A stretch of DNA of 64,000 nt from Cognatitamlana onchidii (GCF_004804355.1 NZ_SRWZ01000001.1:372001-436000), one strand, 5' to 3'; positions 36,847 through 46,731 are shown, counted from the stretch's first letter. Notes: generated by a model from the sequence alone, not told the origin. Translations and numbers: made by a program.

Positions 36847-38592
36847 TTATTTCGCCTTTGTAAGGACTAAAATCCGCTCTATTATTCCGTTAGAATTAAT
36901 ATCTTTTAACTCAACTTTATTAGGTGTAATCTCTTTAATTATCCATCTATGACGCAATTCGCTAAACGGTTCGTTTTGAGTTCTAAAGTTTAACCCTAAA
37001 TAAAGACCTTCATTCCTATAAGAAACCCAAGACCCTAAATAATTATTACCTTCACCTTCTGCAAATACTTTTCCGTTGTGGTTAAACCCAATTACATATC
37101 CGTTGTAATTCTCTGTTTCATCCATATCTTGGTCTATGTATGAAGTAACAATCCATGCTCCATTTACAAGAACTCTTGTAATGTAATCAACATCCTCATC
37201 TGGACACATTCTCTTTAAAACCATTTGATTATTTTCATTCGATAATTTAATTAATCCAGGTTCAAGGAAATTTATTACCCAAGCCAATCTTAAATCTGGT
37301 CTGCCCTCTAAATTAATTTTTAAAATTGCTCCAACAGGGCTTAAGCCTATCTCATAAGTTCCTTCTACTAGCTCTCCATTTACTCTTAGTTTAACAACAT
37401 CGTTTTCATAAAACTTAAAGGGTGTGCCAATATATTCCTTTTCATTATCTACACCATTAATATTTAGCCTTGTTATACGCCATAAGCACTCTTGTAAGTA
37501 ATTTTTAATTCGCTCTTTAGTGATATCAATTACAACATCACAATTCTTCTTCATAATAATACGGTTTCCTCCTACTTCGAATAGTTTGATTTTTCCGTAT
37601 TCAATATCATGAACAATCCACTCTAATGTAAAATCAGCTAAAGTTTCAAATTTCATTTTTAGAAGCGCTCCTCTGTCTGTTACACGTGTATTCCATGTTC
37701 CTGTTAAGACATCACCTCCTCTTGCTCGCATAGTTACAACGCCTTCTTTCATAAAGTTTAAGGCATACTCCTTATATTCTGGCGTATTGTCTTGATTACT
37801 TCTCATAAACTCATGAACAACCCAAGGGCAAATTTTCAAATAATTATCCAGTCGCTCTTTGGTAAAATCGTCGTCACCGTAATCATTATCGTCATCTTCA
37901 TCACAAGCATCTTTAGCAGCTTCAATAGTGCGTTCTAATTGAATGTTATTGTCTACCTCAACAGTAGTTTCGTCTGCATAAACTAGAGTTACAGGAAAAT
38001 TTAAACTAGCAAAAACTTCTCTAGCTCTTACTCTTCTAATAAAGCGGTGCAACTGCCTATCACTTTCTATACTAATTACATTTACAACTTGAAAATCGGC
38101 ATTGTATACAGAAAACGAAATAGGATATTGAAAATCTATACACTCTATGTCGTCATCTTCTTCATTTTCTCCTTTACATTCTGCTGCCAACTCCTCCAAA
38201 GCCAGACGGTTTTCAAGGACCACCTCAGAGTGATCTGCTAATATTACGGTAATCGGAAAAATAATATCTAAGGTATCCTCATCATCATCAAATTCTTTAA
38301 AAATAGCTTCAATCAGAGCAAAGTCTTCCTCAGAATCGATTATAACTTCAAGGCCTTTAACAACAACGGTTACAGGCAATTCTACAGATAAACAACTGGC
38401 TCGATCAATAATATTATCGTTAGACCCATCCATTATTGAGGCAGAACTCATAAGGGAAGTCAAGGTAGATTCGGCAACAAGGGCTTCACTTTCTTGCGGT
38501 TCGGTAACTTCGATCACCTCGTCCTGACAAGACGTAAAGAATAACAGGGCAATAAAAGGCAATAACATTAAGATTCTTAGTTTAGTCTTCAT
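36847..38592 (-). CDS. Acidic repeat-built lipoprotein next to the sigma/anti-sigma locus
   Basis: 581 residues from the ATG at 38592, which puts the lipoprotein signal ('KLRILMLLPFIALLFFTSC') at the N-terminus; the longer frame adds eight residues. After the acylated Cys comes an acidic linker, then two ~80-residue repeats, each with paired 'PVTVvvkG' / 'FPITVilAD' strands and ending at Cys. Three ~110-residue lipocalin-like repeats follow ('FTKERLDNYLKICPWVV', 'ITKERIKNYLQECLWRI', 'DYITRVLVNGAWIVTSY'). Very acidic spacers ('EDDDNDYGDDD') separate them. The gene diverges from the ECF sigma gene with only ~115 bp between, so it may be a target or co-regulated surface protein. No known function. 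Confidence 0.8.
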   Translation of the reverse strand: MKTKLRILMLLPFIALLFFTSCQDEVIEVTEPQESEALVAESTLTSLMSSASIMDGSNDNIIDRASCLSVELPVTVVVKGLEVIIDSEEDFALIEAIFKEFDDDEDTLDIIFPITVILADHSEVVLENRLALEELAAECKGENEEDDDIECIDFQYPISFSVYNADFQVVNVISIESDRQLHRFIRRVRAREVFASLNFPVTLVYADETTVEVDNNIQLERTIEAAKDACDEDDDNDYGDDDFTKERLDNYLKICPWVVHEFMRSNQDNTPEYKEYALNFMKEGVVTMRARGGDVLTGTWNTRVTDRGALLKMKFETLADFTLEWIVHDIEYGKIKLFEVGGNRIIMKKNCDVVIDITKERIKNYLQECLWRITRLNINGVDNEKEYIGTPFKFYENDVVKLRVNGELVEGTYEIGLSPVGAILKINLEGRPDLRLAWVINFLEPGLIKLSNENNQMVLKRMCPDEDVDYITRVLVNGAWIVTSYIDQDMDETENYNGYVIGFNHNGKVFAEGEGNNYLGSWVSYRNEGLYLGLNFRTQNEPFSELRHRWIIKEITPNKVELKDINSNGIIERILVLTKAK

Positions 38593-38706
38593 AGTACTTA
38601 ATTTTGGGTTAAACATAGCTTTTATTAATGAAACAGTTTAACTTTAAAATTTCCTACCCTCTTATTTCATTTTTTTTATTTTAGTGCAGTTAACTACTAT
38701 ACCATA

Positions 38707-39222
38707 ATGCAGAAACAGCTCCATGATAACATTTGCGAGGAACATATATTTTCCTCCATATTTAATAAGCATGCCAAAGATTTGTATAACTTTTTGCACT
38801 ATAAATTTGGCGATTTACTGAATCCAAAAGATAAGGTACAAGAAGCTTTTATAAAACTATGGGAAAACTGCTCTAAAATTCCCCCGAATAAGGCTAAGAG
38901 TTTTGTCTTTACAACTGCTAACAATTTAATGCTAAACGAAGTCGCACATCAAAAAGTAGTTTTAAAACATCAACAAACTAAACAAAAGACTGCTACAAAC
39001 GAAAGCCCTGAGTTTTTAATGCAAGAGTCAGAATACCGTGATAAGCTTCAAAAAGCACTCGAAAATTTAACTGAAGCACAACGTGTAGCTTTTATGATGA
39101 ACAGGGTTGAAGGCAAACGTTTTAAAGAAATAGCCGAATTATTAAATATATCAACTAAAGCTGTTGAAAAACGCATTTATGGAGCCTTAGAAAAACTTAG
39201 AAAAGATATCAAGGAGCTTTAA
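38707..39222 (+). CDS. ECF RNA polymerase sigma factor
   Basis: 171 residues. Sigma region 2 ('IFNKHAKDLYNFLHYKFGD', 'KVQEAFIKLWEN') and region 4 with the helix-turn-helix 'FKEIAELLNISTKAVEKRIYGALEKL'. It is of the Bacteroidota FecI-like ECF type. It begins a cassette with a FecR-type anti-sigma factor and an STN-type TonB receptor, the arrangement of cell-surface signalling systems. Nothing in the sequence reveals the inducer. The promoter is not clear; TATTTTAG just upstream is a weak -7 match. Confidence 0.94.
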   Translation: MQKQLHDNICEEHIFSSIFNKHAKDLYNFLHYKFGDLLNPKDKVQEAFIKLWENCSKIPPNKAKSFVFTTANNLMLNEVAHQKVVLKHQQTKQKTATNESPEFLMQESEYRDKLQKALENLTEAQRVAFMMNRVEGKRFKEIAELLNISTKAVEKRIYGALEKLRKDIKEL

Positions 39223-39301
39223 CCAACAACAATTGAAATTATTTTTAATCTTGAGGTAGGAAAAAATAAAAGTTAACTGTTATATAATTGAATAACGAAT
39301 C

Positions 39302-40201
39302 ATGAAGAGAGAAGAACTCATATCGAAATGGTTGGATAACAACTTAACAAATCAAGAGCTGGAAGCTTTTAAAAAGCTTGAAGACTATAATGATTTAGTT
39401 AGGTTAAACAACAACATGAAAGCTTTTAAAGCAGATAGCTATGATACGCCTAAGGAATTAGAGCATGTTTTAGTTCGTATTAAGCACAAGAACCAGACCC
39501 GCAAAAATTGGATTAAACCATTTTTGCGAGTGGCTGCTTTAATAGCCATATGCTTTGGCTTGTATTATTATACTACCAAAATAGACACCAGTGTTTCAAC
39601 CGAATTTGCTCAAAAAACAACTGTTAAATTACCAGATGCATCAAATGTGTCTTTAAATTCAAAATCTGTTATATCATTTAATGAGAACCAATGGAAACAA
39701 GATAGAATTGTAAAACTTGAAGGAGAAGCCTTCTTTAAAGTTGCTAAGGGTTCATCATTTAAAGTAAAGACACCAGCAGGTACCGTTACAGTTTACGGAA
39801 CCGAGTTTAATGTGAAGCAAAGAGAAAACTACTTTGAAGTTATTTGCTACGAAGGGCTAGTTGGGGTTAGCTACAAAAATCAGGAAACAAAATTAAAACC
39901 TGGAGATGGTTTTTTAATTCTTGATGGGAAACAAATTGCAAAGGAAAAAGAAAACCGCAGCATGCCTTCGTGGTTAAATAACTCAAGTGTATTTAAAAGT
40001 TTACCATTTAAAACGGTTATTGCTGAATTTGAAAGGCAATATAACGTTGAAGTAACTTTAATTGGCATAGATTCTAACCAATTGTTTTCTGGTAGTTTTG
40101 CTCATGATAATATTGAATTGGCGCTAAAATCTATTTCCCTACCATTACATGCTACTTATAGTAAAACCAATCGTACTATTATCTTAAAGCGTGAAGATTA
40201 A
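39302..40201 (+). CDS. FecR-type anti-sigma factor
   Basis: 299 residues. The short cytoplasmic N-terminus binds sigma ('LISKWLDNNLTNQELEAF'); one membrane helix lies at ~80-95 ('FLRVAALIAICFGLYYY'). The periplasmic FecR domain follows ('FAQKTTVKLPDASNVSLNS', 'VKLEGEAFFKVAKG', 'VTVYGTEFNVKQR'), then a DUF4974 domain that would meet the STN domain of the receptor. It holds the sigma factor at the membrane until the receptor signals. Its last 11 bp overlap the start of the receptor gene, so the two are translationally coupled. Confidence 0.95.
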   Translation: MKREELISKWLDNNLTNQELEAFKKLEDYNDLVRLNNNMKAFKADSYDTPKELEHVLVRIKHKNQTRKNWIKPFLRVAALIAICFGLYYYTTKIDTSVSTEFAQKTTVKLPDASNVSLNSKSVISFNENQWKQDRIVKLEGEAFFKVAKGSSFKVKTPAGTVTVYGTEFNVKQRENYFEVICYEGLVGVSYKNQETKLKPGDGFLILDGKQIAKEKENRSMPSWLNNSSVFKSLPFKTVIAEFERQYNVEVTLIGIDSNQLFSGSFAHDNIELALKSISLPLHATYSKTNRTIILKRED

Positions 40202-42506
40202 GGAGATATTTTACTTGATTTTATCTCTTTTTTTACTTAATGTTTCCTTTTTAAAAGCACAAGGCATTAGTAAAGAAAAGCAATCACTTGTTTCAATTTT
40301 AAAGACGGTTGAAGAACGATATAATGTTAGTTTTTCTTTTGCTGACCAAACCATTAAAAATAAATTCTGCACCCCAGTGAGTGAGGATTTTTCTCTTCCA
40401 GAAGCTATAGAATTTCTTGAAACTCAAACAAACTTAGAGTACGAAATATTAAACAATAGCTTTATAATAGTTAGGGCTCCAAAAAAAAAGAAAACCTCAT
40501 TTTCAATACAAAATCTAGAAGAAGTTGTTATTACAAATTATTTAACAACTGGCATTACAAAACTGAACAACGGTTCAATAAAAATAAAGCCACAAACACT
40601 CGGAATTTTACCTGGCCTTATAGAACCAGATGTTTTACAAACTATTCAAGCAATTCCAGGTGTTTTGAGTGCTGATGAAACGGTTTCAAACATCAATGTT
40701 CGAGGAGGCACACACGACCAAAACCTAATACTCTGGGATGGCATAAAGATGTATCAATCAGGACATTTCTTTGGCTTAATATCTGCCTTTAACCCTTATA
40801 CAACCAATGAGGTAAATGTATACAAAAACGGTACCCCTTCAAGATTTGGTGATGGCGTTTCTAGTGTTATTGACATGTACCTACCAAACGAATTAGATAA
40901 CCAGTTTAATGCAGGGCTAGGCTTTAATTTAATTAATATTGATGGGCATGCTAAAGTACCGCTTTCAAAAAAAACAGAATTACAAATTTCTGCACGCCGC
41001 TCAATTACAGACCTGATAAACACCGTTACATTTAAACAATACTCGAAACGCATTTTTCAAGATTCAGATTTAACATCATCAAGAAGCAACAATTCTATAT
41101 CCCAAAACGAAAACTTCTATTTCTATGATATCTCGGCCAAGTTTCTATATGACATTACGAAAAATGATAAAATAAGAATTCATTTCTTCAATGTAGATAA
41201 CAATTTAGATTATGATGAACTATCTACAGTTAACAATCAAGAAGAAGCTTTAAATAGTAAATTATCGCAACGAAGCACTGCTGGAGGAATAACATATCTT
41301 AGAAATTGGAACAGAAAACTAACGAGCTCATTTCAAATGTATATTTCCAATTATGACTTAGATGCTACCAATTTTAACATTAATAACAATCAACGATTAA
41401 TTCAGGAAAATGAAGTTTATGATGGTTCTGCAAAACTAGACTTTAACTATACATTTAATCATCAAATGACAATAAGCGGCGGATATCAATTCTCTGAAAT
41501 TGGTATAAGTAATTTGGCCGATATTAATAATCCGCCTTTTAGAAGTTATATAAAAGAGGTTATTATAAGTCATGCAGGGTATGCAGAAGTTCACTTCTTA
41601 TCCAATAACGCCAAATCGAAGTTAAATTTTGGTACCAGATTAAACGTTTTTCCAAAATTTAGCAAAACCCTTATCGAGCCAAGACTCGGTTTTAGTCAAC
41701 GTTTTTTGAATAATTTTAGGTTTGAAGTTTTAGGTGAATACAAAAATCAAACAACATCACAGATTATAGATCGACAAAATGATTTTCTGGGCATAGAAAA
41801 ACGCAGGTGGGTTTTAGCAAACAATAGTGATATTCCTATAATTAAAAGTAAACAACTAGCAACAGGCATTCATTTTAATAAAAATAATTGGCTTTTGAGT
41901 GCAGAAGGGTACATTAAAAAAGTTGATGGTATTACCACAAGAAGTCAAGGGTTTCAAAACCAATATCAATTTGTAAACCATGTGGGAAGCTATAATATTA
42001 AAGGCATTGACATTCTTATAAACAAACAGTTTAGCAGTATATTTCACAGCTGGTTATCCTATTCTTACAGTGTTAACAATTACATATTTGACGCTTTAAA
42101 CAATAGTAATTCATTTCCCAACAATGTGGATATAAGACATATTCTTACGGCAGCAGGCACTTATACCTATAACCAGTTTAAACTGGCTGCTGGCTTGAAC
42201 TATCATACAGGAAAACCAACTACAACAATAAACGAAAACAATAATTCCTCAAATAATTCCATACTGTTTAATACCCCCAATGGTGAACGCCTTCCCGATT
42301 ACCTGAGGGTTGACTGTTCTGCCACATATAAGTTTAATATATCTAATAAAACGCATGCTATTGTAGGGGCATCTATTTGGAATTTACTCAATAAAAGAAA
42401 TGTATTAAATAGTTATTACACATTAGATCGTGAAAACAACGTAAACAAGGTTGAAAATGAGTCACTTGGCCTCACTCCAAATGTAAGTTTTAGAGTACAA
42501 TTTTAG
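40191..42506 (+). CDS. STN-domain TonB-dependent receptor (signal transducer)
   Basis: 771 residues with a GTG start inside the end of the fecR gene. Signal peptide (1-23, 'SFLKAQ'), then an STN/secretin-like domain (~25-95, 'SILKTVEERYNVSFSFAD'). A TonB plug follows directly ('EEVVITNY', 'VLQTIQAIPGVLSADETVSNINVRGG') and then a barrel ending 'LTPNVSFRVQF'. The carboxypeptidase-regulatory-like domain that usually sits between STN and plug in Bacteroidota receptors is absent. The STN domain is the part that talks to FecR. No SusD partner follows, so polysaccharide uptake is less likely than uptake of a small ligand or sensing alone. Confidence 0.93.
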   Translation: MKIKEIFYLILSLFLLNVSFLKAQGISKEKQSLVSILKTVEERYNVSFSFADQTIKNKFCTPVSEDFSLPEAIEFLETQTNLEYEILNNSFIIVRAPKKKKTSFSIQNLEEVVITNYLTTGITKLNNGSIKIKPQTLGILPGLIEPDVLQTIQAIPGVLSADETVSNINVRGGTHDQNLILWDGIKMYQSGHFFGLISAFNPYTTNEVNVYKNGTPSRFGDGVSSVIDMYLPNELDNQFNAGLGFNLINIDGHAKVPLSKKTELQISARRSITDLINTVTFKQYSKRIFQDSDLTSSRSNNSISQNENFYFYDISAKFLYDITKNDKIRIHFFNVDNNLDYDELSTVNNQEEALNSKLSQRSTAGGITYLRNWNRKLTSSFQMYISNYDLDATNFNINNNQRLIQENEVYDGSAKLDFNYTFNHQMTISGGYQFSEIGISNLADINNPPFRSYIKEVIISHAGYAEVHFLSNNAKSKLNFGTRLNVFPKFSKTLIEPRLGFSQRFLNNFRFEVLGEYKNQTTSQIIDRQNDFLGIEKRRWVLANNSDIPIIKSKQLATGIHFNKNNWLLSAEGYIKKVDGITTRSQGFQNQYQFVNHVGSYNIKGIDILINKQFSSIFHSWLSYSYSVNNYIFDALNNSNSFPNNVDIRHILTAAGTYTYNQFKLAAGLNYHTGKPTTTINENNNSSNNSILFNTPNGERLPDYLRVDCSATYKFNISNKTHAIVGASIWNLLNKRNVLNSYYTLDRENNVNKVENESLGLTPNVSFRVQF

Positions 42507-42610
42507 ATTAAATGTCGTTTTTCATCGTTCATTAACTTGCGATTAGTGAAAAACATGCAAATACAAGCACTCCACCTGTTCTTTTTTATATTTTACTCAA
42601 AAATTACAAT

Positions 42611-44254
42611 ATGGCGTCCCTTAATCCACTTGGTTCAGACTTAGATTTGCGAAAAGCTAAGCATCTACTCAGGCGTGCTAGTTTTCAATTTACAAAAGAA
42701 CAGCTAAATACTTTTGTGGGGATGTCTGCTACCGATGCCGTTAACAGCTTAACAACAGCAGCTCCTAACACCTTATTAGCACCATACGACCCATTACCCA
42801 TTGAATCTCCTGACGGGTTTTGGACGTCTTCACCTGAACTACCAAACTCATTTGAAGGTCAGAATAGAAAACGCGCTCACGTAACTGCTTGGTGGTGGCA
42901 TAACGCTATGCAGCAAACCAGTTTAAAACATAAATTGTCTTTCTTTTTACACACCAGTTTTGTGGTTGGAAAGGATACTGGCGTTGGAGCAGCCACCTAT
43001 TTTTTCGACCATATTAACTTGTTGGACTTTTATGCTTTTGGGAACCTTAAAACTTTAGCGAAAAAGATCACTTTTGATAATGGTATGCTTGATTATTTAG
43101 ATAATACTCAAAACAATAAAAATAACCCGAATGAAAATTATGCACGAGAATATTTAGAATTGTTTACCATTTTAAAAGGAGAACAAATTGGACCAGATAA
43201 TTATACTAATTATACTGAAATAGATATTCAACAAGCAGCAAAAGTATTCTCTGGCATTAAAAAAAGACCTGAGAGAACTGATATTGATCCAGACACCAAT
43301 ATCCCCATGGGGTACATTAATATTGATCAACATAATACAGATGACAAAACATTTAGCAGTGCTTTTGGAAATCAAGTAATTTCAGGAAAAAGTACAGAGC
43401 TTGAAATATTTGAAGAATTGGATGCTTTTGTTGAAATGGTTTTTGCTCAACCAGAAACAGCCAAGGCCTATTGCAGAAAACTATACAGATATTTTGTAAA
43501 GAGTCAATGGAATGAAGAGGTTGAAACAGATATTATTACGCCGCTTGCCGATATACTCATAGCAAATAATTATGAGATATTACCAGTTGTAACCACACTA
43601 CTTTCTAGCGAACACTTTTATGATGCCGACGACAGTAATGCAACCGACAACATAATTGGAAGCATTATTAAAAGCCCTCTACAATTACTTTCGGAAGTTT
43701 GTTCCATGTTTGAAATTGAATATCCCGATCCAAGTACAGAAGCCTTACTCTATTACAGAGATTTTTTCCTTTATTTTCTCCACAACAGATATTTCCCAGC
43801 TTCAGGAATGGGCTTATTTAACCCAGATGAAGTTGCCGGCTACCCAGCATATTATCAGTTACCAGGGTACGACAGAAACTGGTTTTCATCAAACACCATC
43901 ATTGGACGTTACAAATTAATAGAAAGTTTGATTGAAGGGAAAAATACCATAATTGGAGGAAGAAATATTTACGCCCAGTTAGACTCGGCTAAATTTGTAA
44001 AGAATAAGATTACTGATGCGTCCGATCCCAATTTACTCATTACTCAAATAGCGGATCTATTATACCCAGAAAGTATTGACACAGACAGAACAAATTACTT
44101 TAAAAGTTTTTTAATTGATGAAGGGTTTCCTGACTATTATTGGACCAAGGCTTGGGAAAAATATATAAACACAAATGACGACTCCACAGTAAGAACACGT
44201 TTAAATGCTTTGATTATTGCTATGGTTAATGCCGCTGAATTCCAATTAATGTAG
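42611..44254 (+). CDS. DUF1800 family protein
   Basis: 547 residues. 'RKAKHLLRRASFQFTKEQL' is the DUF1800 start, and 'KLSFFLHTSFVV', 'NENYAREYLELFTI' and 'AKAYCRKLYRYFV' are family signatures. DUF1800 proteins have no proven activity and are nearly always paired with DUF1501 proteins, as here 29 bp downstream. No signal peptide is visible. The frame extends 25 codons upstream to a stop without an ATG or GTG start, so a missed leader is unlikely. Export, if any, may need the partner. Confidence 0.9.
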   Translation: MASLNPLGSDLDLRKAKHLLRRASFQFTKEQLNTFVGMSATDAVNSLTTAAPNTLLAPYDPLPIESPDGFWTSSPELPNSFEGQNRKRAHVTAWWWHNAMQQTSLKHKLSFFLHTSFVVGKDTGVGAATYFFDHINLLDFYAFGNLKTLAKKITFDNGMLDYLDNTQNNKNNPNENYAREYLELFTILKGEQIGPDNYTNYTEIDIQQAAKVFSGIKKRPERTDIDPDTNIPMGYINIDQHNTDDKTFSSAFGNQVISGKSTELEIFEELDAFVEMVFAQPETAKAYCRKLYRYFVKSQWNEEVETDIITPLADILIANNYEILPVVTTLLSSEHFYDADDSNATDNIIGSIIKSPLQLLSEVCSMFEIEYPDPSTEALLYYRDFFLYFLHNRYFPASGMGLFNPDEVAGYPAYYQLPGYDRNWFSSNTIIGRYKLIESLIEGKNTIIGGRNIYAQLDSAKFVKNKITDASDPNLLITQIADLLYPESIDTDRTNYFKSFLIDEGFPDYYWTKAWEKYINTNDDSTVRTRLNALIIAMVNAAEFQLM

Positions 44255-44283
44255 GGTTTTAAATTCCTATTAAAATTAAACTC

Positions 44284-45912
44284 ATGAAAAGAAGAGATTT
44301 TATAAAATTATCATCCGCAGCCTCGGCAATTGCCTTAACCCCTTTTGAATTGCAAGCGGCAATAAAATCATTCATGCCATATGCTAATTGCCCTGATATT
44401 TCAAATAGAAAGTTAGTACTTATTAATCTAGCTGGAGCTAACGATGGACTAAATACCATTGTTCCTTTAAACCAGTACGACATTTATAGTAATTTAAGAC
44501 CCACTATTAAGGTACCAATAACGGGGGTCAACAAATACATAAGCTTAGATAGAACTTTACCAGATAACCAACAAATAGGGCTAAACCCTGCTCTTACTGG
44601 GCTTAAATCAATATACGATAAAGGTTGGCTAAGAATCATGCAGTCGGTAGGTTATCCGTCGCAAAATAAAAGTCATTTTAAATCAACTGACTTATACTTA
44701 ACAGGGAACGACGGAAACAGTCTTTTAAATGGATCAGACACAGGATGGTTAGGTCGATTTATGGAATTATACTATGCAGATTTGATTGTTGAAAATTACC
44801 CTCTTGCTGTAGAAATTGGTTCAAACAAAACATCATTAGGGTTTCATGCTGAAGAAGCGCATGGGCTATCATTAAACATTTCTGGGCAGGATCCTGCCGG
44901 TTTCTATTCTGTTTTGAGCGGACTAGGAGGTGTTCCTCCGCTGAACATTCCAGATTCTGATTATGGCAAACAATTGGAGTATTTAACCAATACAGATGCC
45001 TTGTCTAACACCTATGCAGAATCTATTTCCAAAGCTTTCAATTCTGGAAAAAATGACACAAGTTATCCTGATTCGGATTTAGCTAATCAGCTTAAAACTG
45101 TGGCACGCTTGATAAGTGGTGATTTAGGCTCAAAAATATATATGGTTAGAATTTCTGGTTTTGACACACACAATGCCCAGGTTCAGGGTCCAGGGGAAGC
45201 CATAGGAAAGCACCATAGTTTACTTACAGATCTTGCTGAAAGTATGGAGGCATTTATAGATGACATGAATAGCCAGAACTTATCTGATAATGTGGTTGGA
45301 CTTACCTTTTCAGAATTTGGTAGAAAAGCGGCCGAAAATGGCAATTTAGGTACAGATCATGGTGAAATAGCTCCTATGTTTGTTTTTGGAAAACCAGTTG
45401 AAGGTGGGGTTTCTGGCACAAACCCAGATTTAACAGAGGCCACAAGTTCGAACAACTTTCAAATACAAACAGTTCAATATGACTACAGGCAAACATTTAC
45501 TACCTTGCTGCAAAACTATCTTGGTGCCGATGATAGTATTATTGATGCCACGTTTTTTAACCATACTGTAAACGACAGTTTTGTTAATTTAAAAATAGAC
45601 GATTTATTAAAATCTGAGTTTGATATATCTAAAGGTTGTGTTGCAAGCACAAAAAACCCATTAGAAGCACATAAAAACTGGTTAGTATATCCTAATCCTT
45701 TTCAGGATATTGTTAATATTACTGGTATTGCAGCTGTTGAAACCCTCTCATTTAGAGTTTATAATGCTTCAGGGCTTTTATTATTAAACAAAACCGAAGC
45801 CCTAGTTGATGGCAAAGTAACCTTAAATCTATATAACTTTAGTAGCGGTGTTTATTTTTTTGAAATGCTTTCAGGGAGCCATAAAGAAATTCATAAAGTT
45901 GTTAAGATATAG
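44284..45912 (+). CDS. DUF1501 family protein with Tat leader and T9SS sorting domain
   Basis: 542 residues. The N-terminus 'MKRRDFIKLSSAASAIAL' is a twin-arginine leader (R-R-x-F-I-K). The body is DUF1501, an alkaline-phosphatase-like fold of unproven activity: 'LVLINLAGANDGLNTIVPL', 'FDTHNAQVQ', 'GLTFSEFGRKAAEN', 'GTDHGEIAPMFVFG'. The last ~75 residues are a type A T9SS sorting domain ('WLVYPNPFQDIVNI', 'SSGVYFFEML'). It would cross the inner membrane folded through Tat and the outer membrane through T9SS. It is co-transcribed with the DUF1800 gene and probably forms a pair with it. Confidence 0.92.
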   Translation: MKRRDFIKLSSAASAIALTPFELQAAIKSFMPYANCPDISNRKLVLINLAGANDGLNTIVPLNQYDIYSNLRPTIKVPITGVNKYISLDRTLPDNQQIGLNPALTGLKSIYDKGWLRIMQSVGYPSQNKSHFKSTDLYLTGNDGNSLLNGSDTGWLGRFMELYYADLIVENYPLAVEIGSNKTSLGFHAEEAHGLSLNISGQDPAGFYSVLSGLGGVPPLNIPDSDYGKQLEYLTNTDALSNTYAESISKAFNSGKNDTSYPDSDLANQLKTVARLISGDLGSKIYMVRISGFDTHNAQVQGPGEAIGKHHSLLTDLAESMEAFIDDMNSQNLSDNVVGLTFSEFGRKAAENGNLGTDHGEIAPMFVFGKPVEGGVSGTNPDLTEATSSNNFQIQTVQYDYRQTFTTLLQNYLGADDSIIDATFFNHTVNDSFVNLKIDDLLKSEFDISKGCVASTKNPLEAHKNWLVYPNPFQDIVNITGIAAVETLSFRVYNASGLLLLNKTEALVDGKVTLNLYNFSSGVYFFEMLSGSHKEIHKVVKI

Positions 45913-45966
45913 TTTTATGATCTCTTACCAAAACTTTCAAGTTTATTCACAATCGAAATAAAGTTT

Positions 45967-46731
45967 ATGAAGGCAACACAAACAATTTGGACGCTACTTA
46001 TTAGTGCTATTATAGCATCTTCATGTCATTATGATATAGACGATATAACCGAAAACACCGGTTTAATAGATCCTGTTAGCCATGAGAATATTGAAAACAG
46101 ATGGTGGATATTGACTCACAAAAACTACGAAGCGCCAGGGATTTATCTTTATAATGAAACTACCCAAAGCATAGAATTACAGTTAGATCTCCCAGAAAAC
46201 CTTGAATCTCCGCATGCTTTAGCTTATGATGGCGAATATTTATGGGTTGGCGGAGCAGGTGACAACGAATCCATCTATCAACTTGATGCGGAAAATGGTA
46301 GCATAATTTCTGAAATAAAGAATATTACCACAGAAGGCATTACTGCGCAGGATGAATTTCTCTACTATTCAAACGATAAAATAATCCATAAGATAAATAA
46401 GGACGGAACCTTTATTGAAGAAATACCAACCAAAAACTCATCATATAATATTCCAGACATAGCCATTGATGGCAACCATTTATATTACTTACGCTATTCT
46501 GAACAAGATCCTGTTATAAAAATAGGTCTATCAGACAAAAGAGAAAGCAAAATAGCTTTAACAGAAAGCACGGGTACCTATTGCTTGACAATTTATAATA
46601 ACGAAATAATCACCGTAAATGCTTTTAATGAAATAAATCGTTTTAATCTAGAAACTGGTGTGTTTATCTCAACCCAACCTACACTAATTAAAGGATGGAT
46701 AACAGCAATTGAGCCTTACTATACATATTAA
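45967..46731 (+). CDS. Beta-propeller-like lipoprotein
   Basis: 254 residues. Lipoprotein signal ending in 'IIASSC' (acylated Cys near 20). The mature part holds four to five WD/NHL-like blades ('PHALAYDGEYLWVGG', 'EGITAQDEFLYYSN', 'PDIAIDGNHLYYLR', 'YCLTIYNNEIITVN'), suggesting a small propeller used for binding. It is last in the sigma/receptor/DUF1800/DUF1501 run, 54 bp after the DUF1501 gene. I do not recognise a named family. Confidence 0.75.
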   Translation: MKATQTIWTLLISAIIASSCHYDIDDITENTGLIDPVSHENIENRWWILTHKNYEAPGIYLYNETTQSIELQLDLPENLESPHALAYDGEYLWVGGAGDNESIYQLDAENGSIISEIKNITTEGITAQDEFLYYSNDKIIHKINKDGTFIEEIPTKNSSYNIPDIAIDGNHLYYLRYSEQDPVIKIGLSDKRESKIALTESTGTYCLTIYNNEIITVNAFNEINRFNLETGVFISTQPTLIKGWITAIEPYYTY

